Positions 39,308 to 49,053 of a DNA stretch of 64,000 nt are shown one piece after another. The stretch spans positions 1-64,000 of the forward strand of contig NZ_CANLSL010000017.1 of assembly GCF_947493735.1 (NCBI RefSeq), in the 5' to 3' direction. A model generated the notes under the pieces. The model saw only the letters and a list, made by a program, of their open reading frames with translations, had not been told where the DNA came from and ran no database searches. The stretch comes from an uncultured Acinetobacter sp. (GTDB taxonomy: Bacteria; Pseudomonadota; Gammaproteobacteria; Pseudomonadales; Moraxellaceae). Within the stretch, counting starts at the first letter, position 1. Every line of letters begins with the position of its first letter. The position numbers were made by a program, and so were the translations under genes.

Positions 39308-40912
39308 ATGGAAAACAATTGGATTCTTCCTGCGCTGATATTAGTTCCTTTTATTGCGGGTTTTATTTGTTGGATCATCGCCAAAGCGGGTGCGAATGTC
39401 ACACGTTGGATCGCTTTGATCGGTATGACGATTACTTTAGTCCTATCGTTGATGCTATGGCAACAAGGTAATTTTCAGTTTGAACCACAAGGTGCAACAC
39501 CTGAATGGGCTGCTGAGTTTATGGTGCAATGGATTCCAACCTTTGGAATCAGCATTCATTTGGCGGCAGATGGTTTATCGATGCTGATGGTGGCATTAAC
39601 AGCATTACTGGGTATTCTCGCAGTGGGTTGTTCGTGGTCTGAGATTCAAAAGAACGAAGGTTTCTTCTTCCTGAACTTACTTTGGAGTTTAGGCGGTGTA
39701 ATCGGTGTATTCCTTGCCATTGATATGTTCCTGTTCTTCTTCTTCTGGGAGATGATGTTGGTGCCGATCTACTTCTTGATCGCACTTTGGGGACACAAAG
39801 GCTCGAACGGTCGTTCTCGTGTTTATGCTGCAACTAAGTTCTTTGTCTATACGCAAGTGTCAGGTCTGATCATGTTGGTCGGTATCTTGGCATTGGTGTT
39901 GGTCAACTATACCCAACAATTGCAAGTCAGCCCTGAAACAGCACGCATCACCTTTAACTATATGGAGTTGCTTGGTACGCAGATTCCGCATGGTTTGGAT
40001 TATGTCTTGATGTTGTGTTTCTTCATTGGCTTTGCGGTGAAGTTACCTGTATTCCCATTACATGGTTGGTTGCCTGATGCACATGCGCAAGCTCCAACAG
40101 CGGGTTCTGTAGATTTAGCAGGGATTTTGATCAAAACAGCAGCTTATGGTTTGCTTCGTTTTGTTATTCCATTCTTCCCTGAAGCTTCAGCAGAATTTGC
40201 CAATATTGCCATTATTTTAGGTTTATTCGGTGTGTTCTACGGCGCAGTCTTGGCATATCAACAAACTGATATGAAACGCCTTTTGGCATATACATCGATT
40301 TCACATATGGGCTTTATTCTCCTTGCGATCTACGCAGGAAATATCGTGAGCTTCCAAGGTGTGATGATCATGATGTTGGCACATGGCTTATCATCTGCGG
40401 CATTGTTCATCATGTGCGGTCAAGTTTATGAACGTATGCACACACGTGATATGCGTTTGATGGGTGGTATGCGTGGTCAGTTCCGCTATTTACCATTTTT
40501 CTTGATGTTCTTTGTGGCAGCATTGGTGGGTGTACCTGGACTGGGTAACTTTATCGGTGAGTTTTTGATCTTGATGGGTTCATTTGATCGTTACCCTGTG
40601 TTTACGATCATTGCTGCTTCAAGTTTGGTTTTAGCAGGTTTGTACGGTTTGATCTTGATTCATCGCTCTTTATTCGGTGAGCCAAATCCTGAACAAGCAT
40701 CACATTATGAAAGTCCACTCAAAGATTTATCTGCACGTGAAATCAGTATTTTGATGGTTTGTGTGGTCGGTCTAGTGTGGCTAGGTATGTATCCGCAAAC
40801 GATCTTAGATGTGTCAAACTCTAGCCTTGAATGGATCGTCAATAGTTATCTACCTCAAGTAAATTCGGTGGTTGAACCGATGACACAGATTCAGCCGATG
40901 GAGGTGCCATAA
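39308..40912 (+). CDS. nuoM: NADH-quinone oxidoreductase subunit M
   Basis: 534 aa antiporter-like subunit with 14 membrane segments. The conserved Glu is in FFFWEMMLVPIYFLIALWG (about 144-162) and the Lys in GFAVKLPVFPLHGWLPDAH (about 239-257). It is 2 bp after nuoL. Confidence 0.96.
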   Translation: MENNWILPALILVPFIAGFICWIIAKAGANVTRWIALIGMTITLVLSLMLWQQGNFQFEPQGATPEWAAEFMVQWIPTFGISIHLAADGLSMLMVALTALLGILAVGCSWSEIQKNEGFFFLNLLWSLGGVIGVFLAIDMFLFFFFWEMMLVPIYFLIALWGHKGSNGRSRVYAATKFFVYTQVSGLIMLVGILALVLVNYTQQLQVSPETARITFNYMELLGTQIPHGLDYVLMLCFFIGFAVKLPVFPLHGWLPDAHAQAPTAGSVDLAGILIKTAAYGLLRFVIPFFPEASAEFANIAIILGLFGVFYGAVLAYQQTDMKRLLAYTSISHMGFILLAIYAGNIVSFQGVMIMMLAHGLSSAALFIMCGQVYERMHTRDMRLMGGMRGQFRYLPFFLMFFVAALVGVPGLGNFIGEFLILMGSFDRYPVFTIIAASSLVLAGLYGLILIHRSLFGEPNPEQASHYESPLKDLSAREISILMVCVVGLVWLGMYPQTILDVSNSSLEWIVNSYLPQVNSVVEPMTQIQPMEVP

Positions 40913-40913
40913 C

Positions 40914-42383
40914 ATGAACTTCACATTACAAATCTCGGAGCTCATGCCACTCGCACCTGTATTGATCGTTGCTGTGACGGCGATTATTGCCATGCTTTTG
41001 GTGGCGTTGAAACGTAACCATACTTTGGTTGCGACAGTGAGTGTGATCGGTCTAAACCTTGCGGTTGCTTATATTATTTGGCAATTTTGGCAGGGTGTTC
41101 AACCAAGCAATGTGATGGGGCTGTTTACAGTCGATCCATTTGCATTGATTTACATGATCATGATTTTGATCGCTGCATTGGCGTGCTGTACCTTGTCACA
41201 TGCGTATATCGACAGCTTTAAAGACAGCAAAGAAGAGCTTTATATTCTTTTGCTCAGCTCGGTTGCTGGTGCGATGTTGATGGTGACCAGTACCCATTAT
41301 GCGTCGTTCTTTATGAGCCTAGAAATGATGTCGATCCCTGTGTATGGCATGTTGGCTTATACTTATCAGCGTTCACAATCTTTAGAATCAGGTGTGAAAT
41401 ATCTCGTTTTGTCTGCGACTGCATCGGCAATGATGTTGATGGGCTTTGCCTATCTCTATGCCTATACAGGTGAGATGTCATTCACGTCATCGGCAATGAA
41501 AGTAGTGCAAGTCATTAATGAGCCACTGGTGGTAGTTGGTCTTGCACTGATTGTCTTTGGTTCTGCATTTAAGCTATCACTTGCGCCATTTCATAAATGG
41601 ACTTCTGATGTCTATCAAGGTGCGCCAACGCCAATGGCAACTTTCCTTGCCACTGTGGCAAAAGTCGCAATGCTTGGTTTAGTGCTTCGCTATTTCTTGA
41701 CCTCAGGGACTTTGGTACTTGATGGCATGATGACTGTATTGACAGTGATTGCTGTACTTTCAATCCTTGCAGGTAACTTGCTTGCAGTGACTCAAGTCAA
41801 TATCAAACGTATCTTGGCATATTCATCCATTGCACATTTTGGCTATATCTTGATTGCACTGGTGAGTACTGATGTATCAAGTGTCAGCACGATTACCGTC
41901 TATATTGCGGTGTATGTGTTGACGACGATTGGTGCATTTGGTGCAGTATCGCTGATGTCGAGCCCATACAATAATTTGGATGAAGCGGAAAGCTTGGCGG
42001 ACTATCGTGGTCTGTTTTGGCGTCGTCCAGTATTGACGGCGACGTTGACGGTGATGATGTTGTCTTTGGCAGGTATTCCATTGACTGCGGGCTTTATCGC
42101 AAAATTCGTTGTGATCTTGGCGGCTGTGGCGGCAACCAACTGGTTCTTAGCAGCGATGATCATCATTGGTAGTGGTATTGGTTTGTACTACTATCTGCGT
42201 GTCATGGTGGTGATGTATATGACGGCACCGTCTAAACCACGTATTGATGCACAAGGGCATTGGGGACAAACAGCAGGGGGTATCATGGTACTTGGTGCTG
42301 CATTACTGGTATTATTATTTGGTATTTATCCTGAGCCTGTATTGAAATTTGCAGAAATGGCAAAAATTGCAGTTGTTCAATAA
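40914..42383 (+). CDS. nuoN: NADH-quinone oxidoreductase subunit N
   Basis: 489 aa antiporter-like subunit. The SLEMMSIPVYGMLAY segment (about 137-151) has the conserved Glu, and FKLSLAPFHKWTSDVYQGAP (about 219-238) has the channel Lys residues. It is the last gene of the operon, 21 bp before a strong terminator. Confidence 0.96.
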   Translation: MNFTLQISELMPLAPVLIVAVTAIIAMLLVALKRNHTLVATVSVIGLNLAVAYIIWQFWQGVQPSNVMGLFTVDPFALIYMIMILIAALACCTLSHAYIDSFKDSKEELYILLLSSVAGAMLMVTSTHYASFFMSLEMMSIPVYGMLAYTYQRSQSLESGVKYLVLSATASAMMLMGFAYLYAYTGEMSFTSSAMKVVQVINEPLVVVGLALIVFGSAFKLSLAPFHKWTSDVYQGAPTPMATFLATVAKVAMLGLVLRYFLTSGTLVLDGMMTVLTVIAVLSILAGNLLAVTQVNIKRILAYSSIAHFGYILIALVSTDVSSVSTITVYIAVYVLTTIGAFGAVSLMSSPYNNLDEAESLADYRGLFWRRPVLTATLTVMMLSLAGIPLTAGFIAKFVVILAAVAATNWFLAAMIIIGSGIGLYYYLRVMVVMYMTAPSKPRIDAQGHWGQTAGGIMVLGAALLVLLFGIYPEPVLKFAEMAKIAVVQ

Positions 42384-42398
42384 ACTGATAAATGATGT

Positions 42399-42433
42399 AA
42401 AAAAACCACAAATTTCGATTTGTGGTTTTTTTA
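42399..42433 (+). terminator. Terminator of the nuo operon
   Basis: A perfect stem of about 15 bp, AAAAAAACCACAAAT / ATTTGTGGTTTTTTT, with a TTCG tetraloop. It has A-runs and T-runs on both sides, so it could work on either strand. Confidence 0.92.
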
Positions 42434-42557
42434 TAGATTTCTATATGTATCTGATCTTGATTGACACCAGTGGTTTTGCAGATCAATGGCACACAAGAGA
42501 TCAGAAAATTGTTATCATAAGCACTGTTTGATCGTAGTCCATTTAAGGTAGGCATTC

Positions 42558-43193
42558 GTGCACATTCAAGAAATCCGTCATCCACTTATTCGGCACAAAT
42601 TGGGTTTGTTGCGTCGTTCTGACATCAGCACCAAAAACTTTCGTGAACTTGCGCAGGAAGTCACCATGCTGCTGACTTATGAGGCGACGAAAGACTTACC
42701 TGTGGAGGACTTTGAGATTGATGGTTGGGCAGGGAAAGTCACGACGCAACGTATGGTCGGTAAGAAAATTACTATTGTCCCGATTTTACGTGCGGGTATT
42801 GGTATGCTTGAGGGTGTATTAAACTTGATCCCAAGTGCCAAAGTGAGTGTGCTTGGTCTTGAGCGTGATGAGGAAACATTAGAAGCACGAACGTATTATA
42901 AAAAACTTGTACCTGATGTATGCAATCGTATTGCCATGATTATTGACCCGATGTTAGCAACAGGAAGTTCATTGGTTGCGGCGATTGATGTACTCAAGCA
43001 AAGTGGTTGTAAAGATATTCGAGTGATGGTCTTGGTAGCAGCGCCAGAAGGCATCAAACGTGTACAAGATGCGCATCCTGATGTTCGAATTTACACAGCC
43101 TCGATTGATGATGGGCTGAATGAGCAAGGTTATATCATCCCCGGTCTTGGTGATGCAGGGGATAAGATTTTTGGTTCGGTGCAGAAAGGGTAA
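42558..43193 (+). CDS. upp: Uracil phosphoribosyltransferase
   Basis: 211 aa starting at GTG. The PRPP-binding motif [18 protein letters not shown] (about 126-143) and the uracil-binding C-terminus [15 protein letters not shown] match the family. It converts uracil and PRPP to UMP in pyrimidine salvage. It is a single gene, with no regulator next to it and no attenuator seen. Confidence 0.95.
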   Translation: MHIQEIRHPLIRHKLGLLRRSDISTKNFRELAQEVTMLLTYEATKDLPVEDFEIDGWAGKVTTQRMVGKKITIVPILRAGIGMLEGVLNLIPSAKVSVLGLERDEETLEARTYYKKLVPDVCNRIAMIIDPMLATGSSLVAAIDVLKQSGCKDIRVMVLVAAPEGIKRVQDAHPDVRIYTASIDDGLNEQGYIIPGLGDAGDKIFGSVQKG

Positions 43194-43302
43194 CGATTCG
43201 GTGATTTTATAAACTGATTAAAAATTAGAATCTTATATCAACTTAGAACTATTTCCGCTTCATAATGTTTTTGATGCATGGTGAAGCGCTTGTGAGATCG
43301 AC

Positions 43303-43902
43303 ATGATTCAATCTGGGAAAATTAAAAATTATCATCAAGCGCGTGGCTTTGGTTTTATTCAAAATGATCAAGGTCAAGACATCTTTTTTCACATCAAAGA
43401 TTTTCCAAAAGGCGTTCTACCGCAAGTCGGTGAGCGACTGACCTTTGCTATTACTCAGGATAAAAAGTCCAATAAAAACAAAGCAGTAAATATTACTCGC
43501 CTAGATTATCCTGAAGTAGCACAAACTAAAACCATACATCAGCCTGAAAGAATCATTGCTAGACCTCGACAAAGAGCACCTCGAGGAGAACAAACTACCT
43601 CACTTTTTACTTGGTTGCTTTCAATAATAGTCGTAATAAGTGGTGGAATATTTGCTTATAACTTTGTGCAAAAATCATTACATCGTCATGACCTAGCAAA
43701 CCAATCGGTGAATGAAGAAACCTTAGCGATTGCCAATATTCAGGCGGATAGCAATCCGCACGGCTTTAAATGCGATGGTCGTGTGCATTGTTCTGAGATG
43801 ACTTCAAAAGCAGAAGCGAATTGGTTTGTCGCAAATTGTCCCGGCACAGAAATGGACGGTAATGGTGATGGGGAAGCTTGCGAAAATGATAGTCGTTGGT
43901 AA
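43303..43902 (+). CDS. Cold-shock domain - membrane segment - Excalibur domain protein
   Basis: 199 aa. Residues 1-68 form a cold-shock nucleic-acid-binding fold with RNP1-like GFGFIQ and RNP2-like DIFFHI. A basic, low-complexity linker (70-98) leads to one membrane segment (about 100-118). The C-terminal 40 residues are an Excalibur-type calcium-binding domain with CDGRVHC, and DGNGDGEACEND as the Asp-rich loop. The predicted topology puts the cold-shock domain in the cytoplasm and the Excalibur domain outside. It is a recurring but uncharacterised architecture. Confidence 0.85.
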   Translation: MIQSGKIKNYHQARGFGFIQNDQGQDIFFHIKDFPKGVLPQVGERLTFAITQDKKSNKNKAVNITRLDYPEVAQTKTIHQPERIIARPRQRAPRGEQTTSLFTWLLSIIVVISGGIFAYNFVQKSLHRHDLANQSVNEETLAIANIQADSNPHGFKCDGRVHCSEMTSKAEANWFVANCPGTEMDGNGDGEACENDSRW

Positions 43903-43937
43903 TTTAAGAACCGTTTTTAGTGTGAATTAGAGAGGCA

Positions 43938-44837
43938 TTAAGCCTCTTTGTTCTGCGCTTGCGATTCACAGAATTGCATTAAAGCTTTTAAGCCCGGTCC
44001 TTGATATTTCTGGCGATGTACCAGCATAAATAGCGGACGAGTCAATTCCCAAAATGGCGTATCTAAAATTACCAATTGACCTTTGTCTTGGAAAGGTTGG
44101 ATTGCCAATTTGGATACACATCCCACACCCATACCACCTGCGACGATTTTTAAAATGGCTTCATTGTGCCCAAGTGTCAGGCGAATATTGGCATTGGGTA
44201 AATCTTGTAAAATCGCATGATCAAATACTTCACGAGTACCAGAGCCTTCTTCACGTAGAATCCACTCCACCGCATCGAAATCTTTGATGGTCAAAGCTCG
44301 ATCGAGTTGTGCCAAAGGGTGATTAGGCGCACAGCACACCGCAAGTTCGTCATCTTGCCAGTGAATACATTGCAGTTGTGGCAAATGACATGAACCTTCG
44401 ATGAGTGCTAAATCAAGTTGAAATTGGCTCACGGCTTCGATGATCTGACGGGTATTGCCGACTTGCAGTTGTAGATGTGCATTTGGCTGTTGTAATAAAA
44501 AGTTTGCCATCAAATCAGGCACGAGATAATCACTAATGGTTAAGGTCGCACCAAGACGTAAATCAATGCCTTGTAGCTCACCTTTAGCGGCTTGTTCAAA
44601 GGCTTCACAGCGACCCAAAATTTCTAAAGCTTGTGGTAAGAGGTAACGCCCAAGATCGTTGAGTTGTAGACGCTTTCCCTGACGATCAAACAGTGGTGAG
44701 CCGAGTCCATCTTCCAAATCTGATAATGCCATGCTCGCCGCACTTTGCGTCAAACGTACTGCTTCACTGGCTTTGGTGACCGTACCTTCTTGTGCTACAG
44801 CGACAAAGACTGCAAGCTGACGAAGTGTCATGCGCAT
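43938..44837 (-). CDS. LysR-family regulator, FinR-like
   Basis: 299 aa. An N-terminal winged helix-turn-helix (LRQLAVFVAVAQEGTVTKAS through about 65) and a periplasmic-binding-like effector domain (about 90-295) are seen. It is divergent from the ferredoxin-NADP reductase gene, as finR is from fpr in Pseudomonas, where FinR activates fpr under superoxide stress. The start at 44837 has a Shine-Dalgarno (aaagga). The name FinR is inferred from context and general similarity. Confidence 0.8.
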   Translation of the reverse strand: MRMTLRQLAVFVAVAQEGTVTKASEAVRLTQSAASMALSDLEDGLGSPLFDRQGKRLQLNDLGRYLLPQALEILGRCEAFEQAAKGELQGIDLRLGATLTISDYLVPDLMANFLLQQPNAHLQLQVGNTRQIIEAVSQFQLDLALIEGSCHLPQLQCIHWQDDELAVCCAPNHPLAQLDRALTIKDFDAVEWILREEGSGTREVFDHAILQDLPNANIRLTLGHNEAILKIVAGGMGVGCVSKLAIQPFQDKGQLVILDTPFWELTRPLFMLVHRQKYQGPGLKALMQFCESQAQNKEA

Positions 44838-44857
44838 AATCAGATCCTTTCAGGAAA

Positions 44858-44888
44858 ATAGTTCGCATAAATCGTAAAAACAAACTAT
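44858..44888. promoter_or_regulatory. Candidate LysR-type operator
   Basis: ATAGTT (44858-44863) and AACTAT (44883-44888) form an inverted repeat in the 126-bp gap between the divergent LysR gene and fpr. The spacer (19 nt) is longer than a classical T-N11-A box, so this is tentative. Confidence 0.3.
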
Positions 44889-44963
44889 ATGGTCAAACAG
44901 GTGAGAACTTCAATCAGTCATGCTACCATGATAGCCTGATAAATAGTATGTCTTGAACCTTGC

Positions 44964-45725
44964 ATGTCCGAAGATAAATTCACTTTAGAAACTGTACTTT
45001 CCGTCAAACGATGGGCAAATAATCTCTTTAGTTTTACCATGACACGACCTGCGCATTTTCGCTTTAGCGCAGGGCAGTTTGCTCGGATTGGCATTGATGT
45101 CGATGGTGAAATGGTGGTGCGTGCATACTCGGTGGTGTCTTCACCTTTCGAGGAAACATTAGAGTTCTTTTCGATCGTTGTCCCAGACGGTGCCTTTACC
45201 TCTCGACTACAACATTTAAAAGAAGGCGACCAAATTTATTTGGAAAAAATTCCGTATGGATTTTTGACCCTAGCACGTTATCAAGAGCCGTTGCCACAAG
45301 ACTTATGGCTATTAGCGACAGGGACAGGGCTTGCACCGTTTATTTCTATGCTTCAAGACTTTGATACATGGAAGAATTATCAACACATCGTATTGGCATA
45401 CAGCGTGAGAACACCTGAAGAACTTGCCTATGTCGATCAGATTGGCGAGATTCAAAGCGTGTTTGCCGAAGAAGGTGCTCGCTTTACCTTCCTGCCGATC
45501 GTGACTCGTGACCCACTTGCAAAGTTGAATCAGCGATTACCGAAATTGATTGTGTCAGGTGAGCTTGAGCAAGTTGCCAATTTAAAATTTCATGTCGATC
45601 GGAGCCACGTCATGCTCTGTGGCAATCCGCAGATGGTTGAGGATACCATCGATGCGTTAAAGTCGATTGGCTTGGTGATGAATCGTCGTGGTGTGGGCAA
45701 TATTGCAGTTGAAAATTATTGGTAA
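44964..45725 (+). CDS. fpr: Ferredoxin-NADP(+) reductase
   Basis: 253 aa. FAD-binding RAYSVVSSP (about 53-61) and NADP-binding ATGTGLAPFISML (about 113-125) match the bacterial Fpr family. It exchanges electrons between NADPH and ferredoxin or flavodoxin and supports Fe-S repair under oxidative stress. It starts at ATG without a strong Shine-Dalgarno. Confidence 0.9.
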   Translation: MSEDKFTLETVLSVKRWANNLFSFTMTRPAHFRFSAGQFARIGIDVDGEMVVRAYSVVSSPFEETLEFFSIVVPDGAFTSRLQHLKEGDQIYLEKIPYGFLTLARYQEPLPQDLWLLATGTGLAPFISMLQDFDTWKNYQHIVLAYSVRTPEELAYVDQIGEIQSVFAEEGARFTFLPIVTRDPLAKLNQRLPKLIVSGELEQVANLKFHVDRSHVMLCGNPQMVEDTIDALKSIGLVMNRRGVGNIAVENYW

Positions 45726-45784
45726 TTTATTTTCTAGGTTTTAAAATCAGTTTTAAAAATTAGTTTTTTAAAAATCAGCATTAA

Positions 45785-45825
45785 AAAAGGGACGATGATC
45801 GTTGTAATAGATCAGTCCCTTTTTA
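45785..45825. terminator. Bidirectional terminator between fpr and nitronate monooxygenase
   Basis: AAAAAGGGAC (45785-45794) pairs with GTCCCTTTTT (45816-45825) around a 21-nt loop. A- and T-runs on both sides suit two converging genes. Confidence 0.75.
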
Positions 45826-45836
45826 AATTGCTTCGC

Positions 45837-46814
45837 TTAGAAGTTCTGTGTTGCTTCTGCCAATCGTGCTTTCGCCACTTTATATTCACGGCTTAAACGT
45901 GCAACAACATCTGATGCTGGTTCGATCGCTGTAATTGCGCCAATACCTTGACCACAGCCCCAAATATCTTTCCAAGCTTTTTTGTCTGAATTGCCACCTG
46001 AGCCAAAGTCCATTTTCGAAGGATCGCTTTCAGGCAAGTCATCTGGATCTAGTCCTGCGGCAATGATAGATGGTTTTAAGTAGTTGCCGTGCACACCTGT
46101 GAATAGATTGCTATACACAATATCTTCTGCACTCGAATCGACCAAACACTGCTTATAGTCTTGCGCTGCATTTGCTTCTGTTGTTGCAATAAATGTTGAA
46201 CCAAGATACGCCAAATCTGCACCCATTGCTTGCGCTGCAAGGATCGAGTCGCCACGACTGATTGCGCCAGAAAGCAATAATGGACCATCGAACCACTGAC
46301 GAATTTCCTGGATCAAGGCAAATGGCGACTGTGTCCCTGCATGACCGCCTGCACCTGCTGCAACGGCGATTAAACCATCTGCGCCTTTTTCGATGGCTTT
46401 TTTGGCGAATTTATTATTGATGATGTCATGCAATACGAGTCCCCCATAACTGTGAATCGCTTCATTCACCTCGACACGTGCGCCGAGAGAGGTGATCACC
46501 ACAGGCACTTTATATTTTACGCAAAGCGCCAAATCTTCTTCTAGGCGATTGTTTGATTTGTGCACGATCTGATTGACTGCAAACGGTGCAGCAGGCTGAT
46601 CAGGATTGGCTTGGTTATAAGCGTCTAGCTCTTCGGTGATACGGATTAACCATTTCTCAAATTCACCTTCACCACGAGCATTCAATGCAGGGAATGAGCC
46701 AACGATACCTGCTTTACACAAAGCAATCACCAAATCAGGATTGGAAATAATAAAAAGTGGCGCTGCAACCGCAGGCAAACGTAAACGATTTCTCAATAAT
46801 TCTGGAAGAGCCAT
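45837..46814 (-). CDS. Nitronate monooxygenase (2-nitropropane dioxygenase family)
   Basis: 325 aa from the ATG at 46814, which has a Shine-Dalgarno (aagga) 8 nt upstream; an in-frame ATG at 46850 has none. The FMN-binding TIM barrel shows the LRLPAVAAPLFIISNPDL start, the conserved AAGAGGHAGTQSPFALIQEI segment and LSGAISRGDSI. The family oxidises nitronates such as propionate-3-nitronate. It is transcribed alone, towards fpr. Confidence 0.88.
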   Translation of the reverse strand: MALPELLRNRLRLPAVAAPLFIISNPDLVIALCKAGIVGSFPALNARGEGEFEKWLIRITEELDAYNQANPDQPAAPFAVNQIVHKSNNRLEEDLALCVKYKVPVVITSLGARVEVNEAIHSYGGLVLHDIINNKFAKKAIEKGADGLIAVAAGAGGHAGTQSPFALIQEIRQWFDGPLLLSGAISRGDSILAAQAMGADLAYLGSTFIATTEANAAQDYKQCLVDSSAEDIVYSNLFTGVHGNYLKPSIIAAGLDPDDLPESDPSKMDFGSGGNSDKKAWKDIWGCGQGIGAITAIEPASDVVARLSREYKVAKARLAEATQNF

Positions 46815-46990
46815 GTGAATAGTCCTTGCTGGTAATGCTGTAAATAACATTGTGTAAATTTAATGAAGCTATTATGGGAAAAATATGCTTTAAATTAAAT
46901 GACAATCGATCACAATAAAATTGATAGTTTACAACAAAATTGGAATGATGAATAATTCATAAAATAGTCAATATAAATTGATAAAGCATC

Positions 46991-48052
46991 ATGCAAAACC
47001 AGTCCATTCATAGTATTTCAATCAGCATAGATTTCGTGCATACAGCACTGGAGAAATTGACTTTAGCGCAAGATGAAATTGATCAGATATTACAACAATG
47101 TCGTATTTCCAAAGCTTTGTTACAACATCCACAAGCTCGAGTGAGTTTAAGTCAGTATGCACATCTCATTACCGAGTTGACTTTGGCTACTCGTGATGAG
47201 CTACTTGGTCATAGTCAAACTATTTCACCACTAGGTAGTTTGGCAGTGCTCATGCATTGGTTGATCTCTGCCAAAGACATGATGCAAGCCTTACAGCGCA
47301 TCACCAAATATTATCAAATGATGGGTAAGGGTTTTGATATTTCATTACAGATCAAAGATGACAAGATTTGCGCAGAATTGATTGGTAGTTTTCAGACAGA
47401 AGCTGAAGATGCATTTATTTTTGAGTTTGGCTTTTTCTTTATGCATCGTATTTTGTGCTGGCTCAGTCGGGATATTTTGCCAATTGCGTCCATTGATTTT
47501 CCTTTCCGTACGCCCTCCTATGCTTTGGATTATCGTTTAATGTTTTATGGCGCACCGATTCGATTTGAGCAAAATGTGGCACAGATGACTTTCTCAACAT
47601 CAGATTTGACATTACCTGTGAGTCAATCAATGGCGCAATTGCAACAGTTAGTCAAAGATCCATTTACCCAATTATTGATTTTAAATTTTCAAAGTAGCAG
47701 TTGGTCGGCGAAGGTGACAGAGTGTTTGCAAAATGCAGATGGGCTTCATGTTGATCACGTCGAAATGAATCAAGAAGTGAATCAAATGGCAACGCTTGTT
47801 GAGGTTGCAGAAATTTTGCAACTTGCACCGTATACCTTGCAACGTCGTTTGCAAGATGAAGGGCAGAGCTTTTTAGCAATTAAAAATCAAGTGAAACGAG
47901 ATATGGCAATTGAACTATTGGTCAATACAATGATGAGTATCGAAGACATTAGCCTACAGCTAGGTTTTGCCGAGACCAGTCCATTTACTCGAAGTTTTAA
48001 GCTGTGGACTGGCGTGGCGCCAAGCGCTTATCGAAAGCATAAAAATAGTTAG
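46991..48052 (+). CDS. AraC-family transcriptional regulator
   Basis: 353 aa. The N-terminal 190 residues match the arabinose-binding-like domain of the OruR/ArgR-type AraC regulators, with the HWLISAKDMMQALQRITKYY segment typical of the group. The C-terminal double helix-turn-helix (about 265-350) ends with ISLQLGFAETSPFTRSFKLW and GVAPSAYRK. It is divergent from the nitronate monooxygenase gene, which may be its target; the inducer is unknown. Confidence 0.9.
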   Translation: MQNQSIHSISISIDFVHTALEKLTLAQDEIDQILQQCRISKALLQHPQARVSLSQYAHLITELTLATRDELLGHSQTISPLGSLAVLMHWLISAKDMMQALQRITKYYQMMGKGFDISLQIKDDKICAELIGSFQTEAEDAFIFEFGFFFMHRILCWLSRDILPIASIDFPFRTPSYALDYRLMFYGAPIRFEQNVAQMTFSTSDLTLPVSQSMAQLQQLVKDPFTQLLILNFQSSSWSAKVTECLQNADGLHVDHVEMNQEVNQMATLVEVAEILQLAPYTLQRRLQDEGQSFLAIKNQVKRDMAIELLVNTMMSIEDISLQLGFAETSPFTRSFKLWTGVAPSAYRKHKNS

Positions 48053-48067
48053 AACTGGTTAGGAGAG

Positions 48068-48880
48068 TTAGCTACGCATCAAAATCAATTCAAGCACAAA
48101 TTTACTACCAATAAAACCTATGGCTAACAATACAAAACCAAGCAGGGTAAAGCGAATGGCTTTTTGACCACGCCAACCAAATCGCCAATGTCCGAGTAAT
48201 AGGCCGCCATAAATAAGCCATGAAATGATGCTGAAAAAGGTTTTATGTACGAGATGTTGCGCAAAGAAATCTTGAATGGTAAAGAAACCAAAGCCTAAAG
48301 CAGCCGTAAGTAAAACAAAACCAATCAAGATCAAATCAAAGAGTAATGATTCCATGGTTTGCAGTGACGGCAGAATATTGATCCAAATGCGTTGTTTCTG
48401 TTTACGTTTTAGCTCACGGTTTTGCAGCCAAATCAAGGTTGCATGCAAGGTTGCCATAAATAGTACGGCATACGCAGAAAGCGACAGGATAATATGAATA
48501 TCCATGCCAACACCTTGCTGGCGAATCACATGACCTGAGGTACTGAGCAGGCTTCCTACCATCAAGCCGAGCATAGCAATCGGTGTGGAAATGAGATTGA
48601 GAATAAGTACAGGTCGATAGATACTAAAAATCAAGCTTAAAAGGAGCATCAACCCACAGGTAAAAGAAATCAGATTGAACACTTCATAATTAATGCCTTG
48701 CGCCGTCACCATATCCAAGCTTAAGGTCAAAGCGTGCAAAATGAGTCCGATCGACAAAGTTGACCAGACAAAAAATGGACTCGCTGTACTTTGCTTGACA
48801 AAATGATGAAGCAAATACAGAAAGCTCGTTAAATAAGCAATCAATGCCAACAGCGTGAAAATAGTATGTAGGTTAAACAT
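48068..48880 (-). CDS. ypjD: CcsA/HemX-type inner-membrane protein YpjD
   Basis: 270 aa with eight membrane segments. It resembles the CcsA/ResC cytochrome c assembly family but is shorter and lacks a clear WWD motif; MDIHIILSLSAYAVLFMATL (about 127-146) contains one of the conserved histidines. YpjD is divergent from ffh in E. coli too, and is linked there to magnesium/cobalt homeostasis. Confidence 0.85.
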   Translation of the reverse strand: MFNLHTIFTLLALIAYLTSFLYLLHHFVKQSTASPFFVWSTLSIGLILHALTLSLDMVTAQGINYEVFNLISFTCGLMLLLSLIFSIYRPVLILNLISTPIAMLGLMVGSLLSTSGHVIRQQGVGMDIHIILSLSAYAVLFMATLHATLIWLQNRELKRKQKQRIWINILPSLQTMESLLFDLILIGFVLLTAALGFGFFTIQDFFAQHLVHKTFFSIISWLIYGGLLLGHWRFGWRGQKAIRFTLLGFVLLAIGFIGSKFVLELILMRS

Positions 48881-49053
48881 GCGCTTTGGTATATCCCAAA
48901 TGATTCATGGTTGATCCCAAATCAATGACTTATTTGAATATTCAATAAATGAGATATAAATTCTTTGCAAACTCAAGTATCCTATAGCATCTTATGCATA
49001 TTTATCCCTGTTGGAAAGGTTTTTTTCAATGGGTAGTTTAAGCGGAATTTTCA

